Part shown: one piece after another, positions 30,659 through 38,674 of the stretch | Layout: every line of letters begins with the position of its first letter | Position numbering within the stretch: the first letter of the stretch is position 1 | Assembly: GCA_026706445.1 (NCBI GenBank) | Contig: JAPOYT010000092.1 | Coordinates: forward strand, 1 to 42,433 | Length of the DNA: 42,433 bases | Source of the DNA: Chloroflexota bacterium | GTDB taxonomy: Bacteria > Chloroflexota > Anaerolineae > Aggregatilineales > Phototrophicaceae | Reading direction: 5' to 3' | Position numbers and translations under genes: made by a program | Notes under the pieces: generated by a model | The model's database searches: none | The model's input: only the letters and a program-made list of their open reading frames with translations | What the model was told of the DNA's origin: nothing

Positions 30659-31294
30659 TTAGCTAAATGCCGCGGTGCTAAAGACCACGCGGAAGGGCAC
30701 GCAGTAAATGACGACGCTGCGGTACTGGCTCAGGTCGACTTCCGCTGGCACATCGTAATTCTGATTGCCCACATTGCCTTTTAGCGCGCCGAGATGGATT
30801 TCGTTCGCGCCGAGACCGGCGAAGGTGCTGGTCGGCGCTTCTGTTGACAAGTACACGTGCAGGTCCGGTCCATTCTTCGAGCGGAAGTCTTCAAAGCGCA
30901 AAACGCGATCCCCGTCGGGAACTTCATAGATCGTCGCGCTGCCCTCGGCGCCATGGATCGGGTCAATATCAATGAACGAACCCGTCAGCAGCACGGTCGG
31001 TTCAGCGGGCATATTGGGCGGCATCGCCTGCTCCGCTATTGGCACGACCGTATCTGCGCCGCTCTGCGCAATTGCGGTGTCTTCCACCATTTTGCGGGTT
31101 GAATTCGCCATGTCAATCAATGCCTGTTTCTCTTCCTCCGGCATGTCGGCGACCGCTTGGCGCTGCGCATCGTTCAGTCCGGGAAAGGCTTCGTTCACTT
31201 CGCGATTGACGAAATAGAGCCAAGGCTGTGTGACTGCCAAAGCGACAATCACGACTGCGACTGCTACGGCAATGATGACTAGCCTACGAATCAT
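30659..31294 (-). CDS. DM13-domain membrane-anchored protein
   Basis: A 211-residue protein with an N-terminal membrane helix (about 5-24, LVIIAVAVAVVIVALAV), a helical linker with EEEKQALIDMANSTRKMVED, and a C-terminal DM13 domain (about 100-211). The domain hallmarks are HGAEGSATIYEVPDGDRVLR, FEDFRSKNGPDLHVYLS, LKGNVGNQNYDVP and VVIYCVPFRVVFSTA, the last containing the near-invariant Cys. DM13 domains have been suggested to take part in electron transfer or redox reactions outside the cell. The start has GAGAGGA on the minus strand. It diverges from the thiol peroxidase gene. Confidence 0.9.
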   Translation of the reverse strand: MIRRLVIIAVAVAVVIVALAVTQPWLYFVNREVNEAFPGLNDAQRQAVADMPEEEKQALIDMANSTRKMVEDTAIAQSGADTVVPIAEQAMPPNMPAEPTVLLTGSFIDIDPIHGAEGSATIYEVPDGDRVLRFEDFRSKNGPDLHVYLSTEAPTSTFAGLGANEIHLGALKGNVGNQNYDVPAEVDLSQYRSVVIYCVPFRVVFSTAAFS

Positions 31295-31344
31295 AGGGAT
31301 ATCCTCTCATTCAAATCGGACGATTCTGCATCCAGTTTATCACC

Positions 31345-31372
31345 TTGATAGCGATATTGATGCGTCTATAAT
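31345..31372 (+). promoter_or_regulatory. predicted strong promoter of tpx
   Basis: TTGATA (31345-31350) and TATAAT (31367-31372) with a 16-base spacer; five of six and six of six matches. The expected transcription start near 31379 is about 52 bases before the tpx ATG. Confidence 0.78.
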
Positions 31373-31386
31373 TCTAATGATAATCG
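31372..31386 (+). promoter_or_regulatory. Fur/PerR-like operator candidate at tpx start
   Basis: TTCTAATGATAATCG overlaps the end of the -10 box and the predicted transcription start. It resembles the PerR box TTATAATNATTATAA at about ten of fourteen defined positions and shares TAATGATAATC with the Fur box. A Fur-family repressor there would block tpx transcription. The match is by eye and no fur or perR gene is in the window. Confidence 0.4.
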
Positions 31387-31430
31387 ATTCGAACCTAGAG
31401 TAGAATTAGAGCGACGAAGGAGATTGGATA

Positions 31431-31937
31431 ATGACGCGCAAAGGATTGATGGTCGGCGACAATGAACATCATGTACAGAATGAAATGTTGACGGTCGGGT
31501 CGGAAGCGCCCGATTTCGCGTTGATCGCAAATGACTTAAGCGGCAAGTCGTTGGCCGATTACGCGGGCAAAGTCAAGGTGATCAGCGTGATCCCCTCGAT
31601 CGACACTGGCGTCTGCGCCGATCAGACGCGCCGATTCAACGCCGAGGCGGCCAGCCTAGACGACACGGTCGTGCTGACGGTAAGCGCCGATATGCCATTC
31701 GCTTTGGGCCGTTTCTGCGGCGCTGAAGGCATCGACAATACGGAGACGCTATCGACGCAGCGCGACATGGCTTTCGCCGATGACTATGGCGTGCACGATA
31801 CCGAGTGGCGGATCTGCCAGCGAGCCGTCTTTGTGCTAGATCGCAATAACGTCGTACAGCATGCCGAGTACGTGCCGATCATCGGGAACGAGGTGGATTA
31901 CGACGCCGCGCTTGCCAAAGCGAAGGAATTGGCGTAG
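31431..31937 (+). CDS. tpx: thiol peroxidase (atypical 2-Cys peroxiredoxin)
   Basis: Reduces hydroperoxides using thioredoxin. The 168 residues have the Tpx signature PSIDTGVC with the peroxidatic C62 and the catalytic-pocket Thr, and the resolving C96 in RFCGAEGIDN, the normal spacing. AAGGAG at 31417-31422 eight bases before the ATG supports the start. The strong promoter at 31345-31372 and the Fur/PerR-like box over the start suggest control by peroxide or metal. It is followed after 27 bases by an M29 aminopeptidase gene, then a terminator. Confidence 0.95.
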   Translation: MTRKGLMVGDNEHHVQNEMLTVGSEAPDFALIANDLSGKSLADYAGKVKVISVIPSIDTGVCADQTRRFNAEAASLDDTVVLTVSADMPFALGRFCGAEGIDNTETLSTQRDMAFADDYGVHDTEWRICQRAVFVLDRNNVVQHAEYVPIIGNEVDYDAALAKAKELA

Positions 31938-31964
31938 CGAAGCGCAGCCATTGAGAGGACGGGC

Positions 31965-33068
31965 ATGAGCGATCAACGACGGCGCAAACTGGCGAATCTG
32001 CTGGTCAACTACTCCACCCGGGTGCAGCCGGGCGATTGGGTTGGGATTCTGGGCGAGTTTAGCTCGCTGCCGATCTTGCGCGATGTATACGAAGCTGCGC
32101 TTGAGGCTGGTGGTCACCCCAGCTTGCTGATCGGCGACGACCAGATGCAGCGCTGCTTCCTGCGCAAAGCCAGCGACGAGCAGATGAAATGGATTGACCC
32201 GAGCTTGAAACTCTTCACGGATGAAGGCGATGTCTACATCCGTGTCGGAGCGCCGGTAAACACGCGCGCGATGAGCAATATCAGCGCGGGCCGGATGCAA
32301 GCGTGGCGCGCGGCGCAGAGCGAGATCCTGCAGACTCGCCTGGAACGCTCTGCGCTCGGAGAATTCCGCTGGGTGGGCGCGCTTTTTCCGACGCAGGCCA
32401 GCGCGCAAGAAGCCAATATGAGCCTCGAAGAATACGAGGACTTTGTCTACGGCGCTTGCTTCTGTAATGCCGATGATCCAGCCGCCGAGTGGCGCAAGCT
32501 CAGCGCAATGCAGCAGCAAAAGGTGGATTACCTGGCGGGCAAGAGCCACATGAAATTGCGCGGACCGAATATCGATCTCGAGCTGAGCATCGTCGACCGC
32601 ACGTTTATCAATAGCGATGGCAGACGCAATATGCCGAGCGGCGAGATCTTCACTGGCCCGGTCGAAGACAGCGTGAATGGCTGGGTGCGCTTCAGCTATC
32701 CCGCGATCGTGGGCGGGCGCGCTGTAAGCGGCATCGAATTACGATTCGTCGAAGGCAAAGTAAGCGATGCGTCGGCCGAGATGAACGAAGACCTGCTGCG
32801 CGCGCAATTGGATACCGACGCCGGCGCCCGCTATTTGGGCGAATTCGCCATCGGTACCAACTTCGGCATTGATCGCTTCACCGGCATGATCCTCTATGAC
32901 GAAAAGATCGGCGGCACAATCCACATGGCCATTGGCATGGGCTATCTTGAGACGGGCAGCCTCAACAAAAGCGCTGTGCATTGGGATATGATTTGCGATA
33001 TGCGCGACGACAGCGAGATTCTAGTTGATGACGAGCTGTTCTACCGTAACGGACAATTCGTCATCTAA
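31965..33068 (+). CDS. aminopeptidase, M29 family
   Basis: A 367-residue metallo-aminopeptidase of the thermophilic aminopeptidase (AmpS/PepS/T) family, which cuts N-terminal residues from peptides in the cytoplasm. Family motifs are present: the N-terminal VNYSTRVQPGDWVGI, the metal-ligand motifs RNMPSGEIFTGPVEDSVNGW (about 222-241), LGEFAIGTNFGI, KIGGTIHMAIGMGY and the terminal HWDMICDM. The protein is a little shorter than the usual 370-410 residues but appears complete. It shares the strand and probably the transcript with tpx, and is followed by a strong terminator. Confidence 0.92.
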   Translation: MSDQRRRKLANLLVNYSTRVQPGDWVGILGEFSSLPILRDVYEAALEAGGHPSLLIGDDQMQRCFLRKASDEQMKWIDPSLKLFTDEGDVYIRVGAPVNTRAMSNISAGRMQAWRAAQSEILQTRLERSALGEFRWVGALFPTQASAQEANMSLEEYEDFVYGACFCNADDPAAEWRKLSAMQQQKVDYLAGKSHMKLRGPNIDLELSIVDRTFINSDGRRNMPSGEIFTGPVEDSVNGWVRFSYPAIVGGRAVSGIELRFVEGKVSDASAEMNEDLLRAQLDTDAGARYLGEFAIGTNFGIDRFTGMILYDEKIGGTIHMAIGMGYLETGSLNKSAVHWDMICDMRDDSEILVDDELFYRNGQFVI

Positions 33069-33139
33069 GACGACTATGCGAATTGCCAGCTGGCGTCCGC
33101 GTCATGGCAATTCAGCCCGAGATCTAAACGAAAACATAC

Positions 33140-33162
33140 AGTCGCCCACGGGCGACTTTTTT
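33140..33162 (+). terminator. intrinsic terminator after M29 aminopeptidase gene
   Basis: AGTCGCC (33140-33146) pairs with GGCGACT (33151-33157) around the loop CACG, followed by a run of six T ending at 33162. It is a compact strong Rho-independent terminator 72 bases past the stop codon. Confidence 0.9.
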
Positions 33163-33192
33163 GCTTGAAAATTCGCAAAAAGCGTAATGGCT

Positions 33193-33221
33193 TTGCCGAT
33201 TTCCAGCAGTTGTACTACTAT
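33193..33221 (+). promoter_or_regulatory. predicted promoter of SH3/M23 protein gene
   Basis: TTGCCG (33193-33198) and TACTAT (33216-33221) with a 17-base spacer. The -10 matches five of six. Transcription would start near 33228, giving a leader of about 25 bases that contains GAGG at 33242-33245. Confidence 0.5.
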
Positions 33222-33253
33222 GCCTGTAGTCCAAGCCGAACGAGGCGCAACGC

Positions 33254-35383
33254 ATGACCAGTTCGTCATTCTTACCCAAACCCGATGACGCGGGCAACGG
33301 TGTGATCGCCGTCGCCAACACACAGTCGGCGCTCAGCAACATCCGGCGCGGTCCTGGCACGAACTACCAAGACATCGGCGACCTGCGAGACAATGCCCTG
33401 GTTGTCTACTACCCGAATAGCAAGACGGTTAGCAATTGGGTCTGGGTTGAGAAGGGCGGTTTGAAGGGTTGGGTTTATGCGGGCTATATCCAATTCATTC
33501 ATGCGATTGGCGCTGCGCCATCGCGGCACAAACCGACGCCCTACGATGGCAAAGTGGCGGTGTGGCATTGGAAAGGATCAGCCGTACCGCAGAATACGAT
33601 CAGCGAAGCGCTTGATGACATCAAGGCGAATGCGCCCAATGTCAGTCAGGTCTGGGTCAAGATCACCAATGGCGCGCGCTGGATGAGCGAGTATGACAGC
33701 AGTGATATGGCAATCAGCAATGCCAGCAGCGTCGATGTCTGGGTGAGCGCCTGCCAGGCAGCGGGCTTGGAGTTCCACGCCTGGTGTGTGCCAAAGGGGC
33801 TGAATGTACAGGCGGAGGCGGCAATCATCGTGGAAGCCTGCTCGCGCCCCGGTGTACAATCGCTGATCCTTGATATCGAGCCATACGCTGATTACTGGCA
33901 AGGCGGCGCTCAGGCGGTCCGTTCTTTCATGCTGGAGCTTCGCCGCGGGCTTGGCACTCGCTTTCATATCGGCATGAGCGTCGATCCCCGTCGCCAGCAC
34001 TATCACACGATTTTCCCCGGTGAATGGAGCCCCTTCGTCGACAGCATCCACCCGCAGACTTACTGGGAGATATTCCGGACGACGCCGGAGGAGGCGCTGT
34101 CGTCGGTGTGGACGGTCTGGGGCGGGTACGATAAACCGATCATTCCCGTCCTGCAAGCCGATACGCCGTCATCAGAGCAAACGGAAGCGCATACCTTGGC
34201 CACGCAATTACACGGCGCCAAAGGTCTAAGCTGGTGGCGCTACGGCGTAATCTCCCAATGGACGGGCGTGAACAAGGCGATTGAACTGTCCTCCTCGCCG
34301 GCTGATGAAGAGGAAGAGACTCTCCAAAACTTCGCTGATGAAGTGGTGATTCTGCCGACGAAATCAGGCTTTCGCAGCGGAACATATACCGGCAAGCCTG
34401 AGTTCAGCGCGCGGCAAAACACCTGGGGCTGGGATTACCTTTACGTTTCCAGCGAAGAGCGAACAAGCAAAGTATGGGCGGAATGGCGCGAAGACTTGCC
34501 GCAGAGCGGTCTCTACGAGATTTCGGTGTTTATCCCTAATCGCCACGCGACTACGACGCGCGCCCGCTACAAAGTGCACGGCATCGTCGGCACAACAGCC
34601 GAGGTTGTATTGGACATCAACCAGCACCGGTGCCGCAACACATGGGTAGCGCTAGGCATCTTTGATCTTGACAAGAACATGGAGAATGCCGGGCGCGTTT
34701 TTCTCAACGATGTGACCGGCGAGGTTGACAAGAAGATTGCCTTCGACGCGGTTCGATTCCGCCGCATTGTAACGACGCCGGAAGGCTATTCGCCCGCGCC
34801 CGATCCGGCGGCGGAACCGCGTCCTACTGTCATCAAGGGCGTCAACGTGGCAGACGGCTATGACTCTCCAGTCGGCACCAGCCAACAGCGCCGCGCCGAG
34901 CGACTATGGCCGAAGGGTTGGCTGGATGTGACCCCTTTTGGCAAGCTCTACTTCATCGGTACGCCGAGCGAAGCTTATCACACCGGCGCCGACTTGAATT
35001 TCGGCCGACCCTATGAAGATAAAGGCATGGCCTGTTATGCCTGCGCCAGTGGCGTGGTAATTTTCGCCGCGCGGATGGGCGCCTGGGGCAATTTGGTTGT
35101 CATTCGACACGACCCACTGTATGAGCCTTCGGGGCAGGTGATTTACAGCCGTTACGCTCATGTGCAGAGTATGCGGGTTGACGTTGGCGATCGGGTCGCG
35201 CGCGGGCAGCGAATCTGCGAAATCAGCGACGCCTTCGGGCGCTATGTGCCACATCTGCACTTCGATCTAAGCGCGACGACGCTCTTGGAGACCCGCCCGG
35301 GCAACTGGCCTAAGCTGAATTACAATTTGCTGGTGAAGAATTACATTGACCCGCGAGACTGGATCGCCAGGCATCGCCCGTAG
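33254..35383 (+). CDS. multidomain SH3 / TIM-barrel-like / golvesin-like / M23 peptidase protein
   Basis: A 709-residue protein with four modules. An SH3b-like domain spans about 17-85 (ALSNIRRGPGTNYQDIGDLR, WVEKGGLKGWVYAGYIQ). A TIM-barrel-like domain at about 100-340 contains VAVWHWKG, SLILDIEPYADYW and SIHPQTYWEIF. A golvesin-type carbohydrate-binding-like domain lies at about 355-505 (GFRSGTYTGKPEFS, LYEISVFIPNRHATTTRARY, FDAVRF). A C-terminal M23 metallopeptidase spans about 560-700, with YHTGADLNF near 576 and PHLHFDL near 666, the HxxxD and HxH zinc motifs. This suits cell-wall or matrix processing. The start is firm (a TAG stop in frame at 33227), yet there is no signal peptide, which is odd for such domains. 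Confidence 0.85.
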   Translation: MTSSSFLPKPDDAGNGVIAVANTQSALSNIRRGPGTNYQDIGDLRDNALVVYYPNSKTVSNWVWVEKGGLKGWVYAGYIQFIHAIGAAPSRHKPTPYDGKVAVWHWKGSAVPQNTISEALDDIKANAPNVSQVWVKITNGARWMSEYDSSDMAISNASSVDVWVSACQAAGLEFHAWCVPKGLNVQAEAAIIVEACSRPGVQSLILDIEPYADYWQGGAQAVRSFMLELRRGLGTRFHIGMSVDPRRQHYHTIFPGEWSPFVDSIHPQTYWEIFRTTPEEALSSVWTVWGGYDKPIIPVLQADTPSSEQTEAHTLATQLHGAKGLSWWRYGVISQWTGVNKAIELSSSPADEEEETLQNFADEVVILPTKSGFRSGTYTGKPEFSARQNTWGWDYLYVSSEERTSKVWAEWREDLPQSGLYEISVFIPNRHATTTRARYKVHGIVGTTAEVVLDINQHRCRNTWVALGIFDLDKNMENAGRVFLNDVTGEVDKKIAFDAVRFRRIVTTPEGYSPAPDPAAEPRPTVIKGVNVADGYDSPVGTSQQRRAERLWPKGWLDVTPFGKLYFIGTPSEAYHTGADLNFGRPYEDKGMACYACASGVVIFAARMGAWGNLVVIRHDPLYEPSGQVIYSRYAHVQSMRVDVGDRVARGQRICEISDAFGRYVPHLHFDLSATTLLETRPGNWPKLNYNLLVKNYIDPRDWIARHRP

Positions 35384-35401
35384 TGGCGCCGCAAACAGTT
35401 G

Positions 35402-35698
35402 TTAGAAGAGTCCCCAATCGCTGGCTGCGCCCTCTTCCATCATGCTGGGGTCCCACATTTCCATACCCATTTCGATGGTTGTCGGAAGGCCGAGGAAATC
35501 TTGCGCGGTGCGCCGTGTCTGCTCCAGAAGCTGCGGCGCATAGGGGCAAAACGGCGTTGTCATGATCATATTGACATGAGCGCTGTCGTCGCCGATTTCA
35601 GCGCCGCGCACCAAACCCAGCTCAATGATGTTCATGCCGATTTCGGGATCAATGACAGCCCGCAGCGCTTCATACAATCCGGCTTGTTTCTCATCCAT
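35402..35698 (-). CDS. MIP18/DUF59-type iron-sulfur assembly factor (SufT-like)
   Basis: A 98-residue protein of the MIP18 family, which helps mature Fe-S proteins. Motifs are VIDPEIGMNIIELGLVRG (residues 15-32, with the conserved DPE), DSAHVNMIMTTPFCPYAPQL (with the conserved TxPxCP Cys) and a short C-terminus ending DWGLF. AGGA lies upstream of the ATG on the minus strand. It diverges from the suf genes, with its own promoter at 35818-35846. This neighbour supports assignment to the Suf system; the name sufT is often used for it, but I leave the symbol empty. Confidence 0.85.
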   Translation of the reverse strand: MDEKQAGLYEALRAVIDPEIGMNIIELGLVRGAEIGDDSAHVNMIMTTPFCPYAPQLLEQTRRTAQDFLGLPTTIEMGMEMWDPSMMEEGAASDWGLF

Positions 35699-35817
35699 GT
35701 TCCTATCCTTTGGACTGCAATTGACCTGGCATAACCATTCGGGCGCTGGGCGCAGACTCGCGTACCGCTTGGTTTCACCGTCTGCAATTGTACTAGGCGA
35801 ATCGAGACAATAGCATA

Positions 35818-35846
35818 AGCATAGTATAGCGATGGTCCGCTGTCAA
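35818..35846 (-). promoter_or_regulatory. predicted promoter of SufT-like gene
   Basis: On the minus strand a perfect TTGACA (35846-35841) and TATGCT (35823-35818) with a 17-base spacer. It is about 120 bases upstream of the SufT-like start codon. Confidence 0.55.
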
Positions 35847-35936
35847 TTTGCTTGGGCTCAGCGGATTCTGATAAAGTTCTATGCTTTTGATGCTATGCTC
35901 GTCTAAAGACTTCCGCCATAATCCGTGATTCTGTGG

Positions 35937-35954
35937 CGGGCAGCCGATTGCCCG
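35937..35954. promoter_or_regulatory. inverted repeat upstream of suf promoter (possible operator)
   Basis: CGGGCA (35937-35942) and TGCCCG (35949-35954) are exact reverse complements with a 6-base centre, nine bases before the -35 box of the suf promoter. It is a possible binding site for a suf regulator such as a SufR- or IscR-type protein; no regulator gene lies in the window. Confidence 0.35.
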
Positions 35955-35963
35955 TCGCGCCTG

Positions 35964-35992
35964 TTGACACGCTCTTGGCAGACTGCTATACT
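35964..35992 (+). promoter_or_regulatory. strong predicted promoter of suf operon
   Basis: A perfect TTGACA (35964-35969) and TATACT (35987-35992) with a 17-base spacer. Transcription would start near 35999, about 67 bases before sufC. Confidence 0.85.
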
Positions 35993-36065
35993 GCCAATGA
36001 ATTCGAGGCGGTTACAAAGTAAAGTTAACCGACATTAAATCGATGTGAGAGGAGATCAGCCGCGA

Positions 36066-36851
36066 ATGGTCACAACACTGGAGATTCGAAATCTGCACGC
36101 GAGTGTGGATGGCGACGATGATTTGATTCTGCGCGGTGTAGACTTAACGGTAAGACAGGGCGAGATCCACGCGCTGATGGGACCAAATGCTTCGGGCAAG
36201 AGCACCCTAGCGAATATCTTGATGGGCAATCCCGCCTATGAAGTCCATGAAGGCGAAGTGCTGCTTGATGGAGAGAATGTGCTTGAGTTGGAGCCGGATG
36301 AACGCAGCCGCGCCGGCTTGTTCTTGGCATTTCAGTATCCGGTTGCAATTCCGGGAGTCACACTAGCCAACTTTCTGCGCCATGCAATAAATGCGCGCAT
36401 GAAGGCGGAAGACCCCGATAGCAAGGGAATACCTATTCCCAGGTTCGCCCGACTAATGCGGGAGAAAATGACAGAGCTCCATATTGATCATTCATTTGCC
36501 GGTCGCTATCTCAACGAAGGCTTCAGTGGCGGCGAAAAGAAACGAGCCGAGGTTTTGCAAATGGCGGTGCTCGAGCCGGAGATCGCCGTGCTGGACGAGA
36601 CCGATTCAGGCTTGGATATCGACGCGCTGCGCATCGTAGCCGACGGCGTGAATGCCTTGACCGGTCCCAATATGGGCGCGCTCGTGATTACTCACTACCA
36701 GCGAATGCTGAATTACATCAAGCCGGATTTCGTGCATGTGCTTTATGGTGGGCGCATTGTCGAAAGCGGCGGACCTGAACTAGCGCATGAGTTGGAGGAC
36801 AAGGGCTACGAGTGGATCCGTGAACGGCACGAGGCGCTCGCGCAAGCCTAG
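36066..36851 (+). CDS. sufC: Fe-S cluster assembly ATPase SufC
   Basis: ABC-type ATPase of the SufBCD scaffold complex. The 261 residues carry Walker A GPNASGKST (about 39-47), the Q-loop FLAFQYPVAIPGV, the signature FSGGEKKRAEVLQ and Walker B IAVLDETDSGLDIDAL, with the SufC-specific SGLD after it and a switch His in VITHYQRML. I choose the ATG at 36066, preceded by AGAGGAGA at 36048-36055, over an in-frame GTG at 36045. It is the first gene of the operon behind a strong promoter at 35964-35992. It is followed after 29 bases by a small membrane protein gene. Confidence 0.96.
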   Translation: MVTTLEIRNLHASVDGDDDLILRGVDLTVRQGEIHALMGPNASGKSTLANILMGNPAYEVHEGEVLLDGENVLELEPDERSRAGLFLAFQYPVAIPGVTLANFLRHAINARMKAEDPDSKGIPIPRFARLMREKMTELHIDHSFAGRYLNEGFSGGEKKRAEVLQMAVLEPEIAVLDETDSGLDIDALRIVADGVNALTGPNMGALVITHYQRMLNYIKPDFVHVLYGGRIVESGGPELAHELEDKGYEWIRERHEALAQA

Positions 36852-36880
36852 CCGAAGGGATAACAGTCGAGGACGCAATC

Positions 36881-37102
36881 ATGGCAAGCGAAGCAAACAT
36901 TGAAAGTCAAGTTACTGTGGCGCTTGATAAGCGCATATCGACAATCGAAACAGAGCGTAAGCATCTTGCTACCAAGGCTGACATGTCTGGTTTGGAAACG
37001 CGGATGATCAAGTGGCTTATAGCCACACAACTTGCGGTTATAGGTTTTCTTCTCAGTACGCAACTGGCCTTGGCCGCCTTGGTTGTCCATTTGAACCAGT
37101 AG
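36881..37102 (+). CDS. small coiled-coil membrane protein inside suf operon
   Basis: A 73-residue protein. The first 40 residues are charged and helical ([20 protein letters not shown], then [12 protein letters not shown]), likely a short coiled coil. Residues about 44-68 are a single membrane helix ([24 protein letters not shown]). GAGGA seven bases before the ATG supports translation. It resembles small coiled-coil/TM proteins of the CCDC90-like kind by pattern only. It is not a known Suf component. It may be a recent insertion or a membrane-docking partner of the Suf complex. Confidence 0.7.
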   Translation: MASEANIESQVTVALDKRISTIETERKHLATKADMSGLETRMIKWLIATQLAVIGFLLSTQLALAALVVHLNQ

Positions 37103-37127
37103 CGAGCCTATTTCGGGAGACACAATC

Positions 37128-38576
37128 ATGGCAGAAATGATTCAGAGCGAAAAGCAGCTCACCAACGCCGAAGCGGCGCTGAAGGATGTCGGCTTGAGCT
37201 ATGCCGAGAAATACGGCTTCCACGATGACGACGTCGATTACACGTTCAAGAGCCAAAAGGGCGTCAATGAAGATATTGTGCGCCAAATCAGCGCGATGAA
37301 AGACGAGCCGCAGTGGATGACCGACCGGCGCGTCGAAGCTTACCATATCTTCATGGACAAGCCGACGCCGCAGTGGGGCGGTGATCTCAACCGCATCGAC
37401 TATGATGACATCTACTACTACGTGCGGGCGACTGACAAAACGGAGGATGACTGGGAGGAGGTGCCGCAGGAAATCAAAGACACCTTCGACAAGTTGGGAA
37501 TCCCGGAAGCTGAGCAGAAGTTTCTGCATGGCGTGTCGGCTCAGTACGACAGCGAGTCGGTTTATCACAAGATCCAGGAGAACTTGGAAGAGCAGGGCGT
37601 AATCTTCCTCGATATGGATTCGGGCTTGCGCGAGTATCCCGAGATCATCGAGGAATACTTCGGCACGGTGATCCCCTCGAACGACAACAAGTTCGCCGCC
37701 CTGAATACCGCTGTCTGGTCCGGCGGCAGTTTCATTTATGTGCCGCCCGGTGTGCATGTCGAAATGCCGCTGCAAGCCTATTTCCGCATTAACACGCAAA
37801 ACATGGGCCAGTTCGAGCGCACCCTCATCATCGTCGACGAAGGCGCATACGTACATTATGTGGAAGGCTGCACCGCACCGATCTACAGCTCGGACAGCCT
37901 GCATAGCGCGGTGGTCGAGATCATCGTTAAGAAGGGCGGTCGCTGCCGTTATACGACGATTCAAAATTGGTCCAACAACGTGTACAACCTGGTCACGAAA
38001 CGCGCCATCGCCGAAAAAGGCGCGACCATGGAATGGGTCGACGGCAACCTTGGCAGCCGGCTGACAATGAAGTATCCGGCTGTCATTCTGCGTGGCGAAG
38101 GCGCCCATGGAGAAGTGCTTTCGATCGCTTTCGCCGGCGATGGCCAGCATCAGGATGCCGGCGCCAAGATCACTCATTTGGCGCCCAATACAACCAGCCA
38201 GATCATCAGCAAGTCGATTAGCAAAGATGGCGGCCGCGCCAGTTATCGCGGTCTGTTGAGGATCGACAAAGCCGCCCATAACAGCAAGAGCAACGTAGTC
38301 TGCGATGCGCTGCTGCTGGATGATGACAGCCGCTCCGATACCTATCCCACCATCGAAATCGACGCCAAAGACGTTACGATGGGGCACGAGGCGTCGGTTA
38401 GCAAAGTCGGGGAAGATCAACTCTTCTATTTGATGAGCCGCGGCATCAATGAGGACGAAGCCAACGCAATGATCGTGAATGGTTTCCTCGAGCCGCTGGT
38501 GAAAGAACTGCCGATGGAATACGCGCTGGAATTGAACCGGCTGATTCAGATTCAGCTGGAAGGCTCCATCGGCTAG
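37128..38576 (+). CDS. sufB: Fe-S cluster assembly scaffold protein SufB
   Basis: Scaffold subunit of SufBCD, where the cluster is first built. The 482 residues fit SufB: an N-terminal helical part ([20 protein letters not shown]), then the beta-helix core with [40 protein letters not shown] and [20 protein letters not shown] (the conserved Cys), and the C-terminal domain ([20 protein letters not shown], then [20 protein letters not shown]). GGGAG upstream supports the ATG. It is followed after a hairpin repeat by sufD. Confidence 0.96.
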   Translation: MAEMIQSEKQLTNAEAALKDVGLSYAEKYGFHDDDVDYTFKSQKGVNEDIVRQISAMKDEPQWMTDRRVEAYHIFMDKPTPQWGGDLNRIDYDDIYYYVRATDKTEDDWEEVPQEIKDTFDKLGIPEAEQKFLHGVSAQYDSESVYHKIQENLEEQGVIFLDMDSGLREYPEIIEEYFGTVIPSNDNKFAALNTAVWSGGSFIYVPPGVHVEMPLQAYFRINTQNMGQFERTLIIVDEGAYVHYVEGCTAPIYSSDSLHSAVVEIIVKKGGRCRYTTIQNWSNNVYNLVTKRAIAEKGATMEWVDGNLGSRLTMKYPAVILRGEGAHGEVLSIAFAGDGQHQDAGAKITHLAPNTTSQIISKSISKDGGRASYRGLLRIDKAAHNSKSNVVCDALLLDDDSRSDTYPTIEIDAKDVTMGHEASVSKVGEDQLFYLMSRGINEDEANAMIVNGFLEPLVKELPMEYALELNRLIQIQLEGSIG

Positions 38577-38618
38577 GCGTCTGACCGCGTATTTTGCCCT
38601 CATTTTCAGAATCTGTAG

Positions 38619-38639
38619 GGGCGAGTCGGTGACTCGCCC
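38619..38639 (+). repeat. 9-base hairpin between sufB and sufD
   Basis: GGGCGAGTC (38619-38627) and GACTCGCCC (38631-38639) form a perfect stem with a GGT loop, preceded by GTAGG. No T-run follows. Its form, GTAGGGGCGA plus a G+C-rich arm pair, resembles dispersed palindromic elements seen in other bacterial genomes. It may stabilise the sufB message end. Confidence 0.6.
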
Positions 38640-38674
38640 GCGCTTCATATCTGATTTACCTAAGGAGAAAACAC

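Larger units (their letters stand above)
35699..36065. other. divergent suf regulatory region
   Basis: This 367-base gap separates the SufT-like gene and sufC. It holds two back-to-back promoters (35818-35846 minus; 35964-35992 plus), a 6-base inverted repeat CGGGCA/TGCCCG at 35937-35954 just before the plus -35 box, and the sufC ribosome binding site. The 120 bases between the promoters are AT-rich, with repeated TATGC words (35881-35898). No coding sequence looks real here. Confidence 0.5.
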
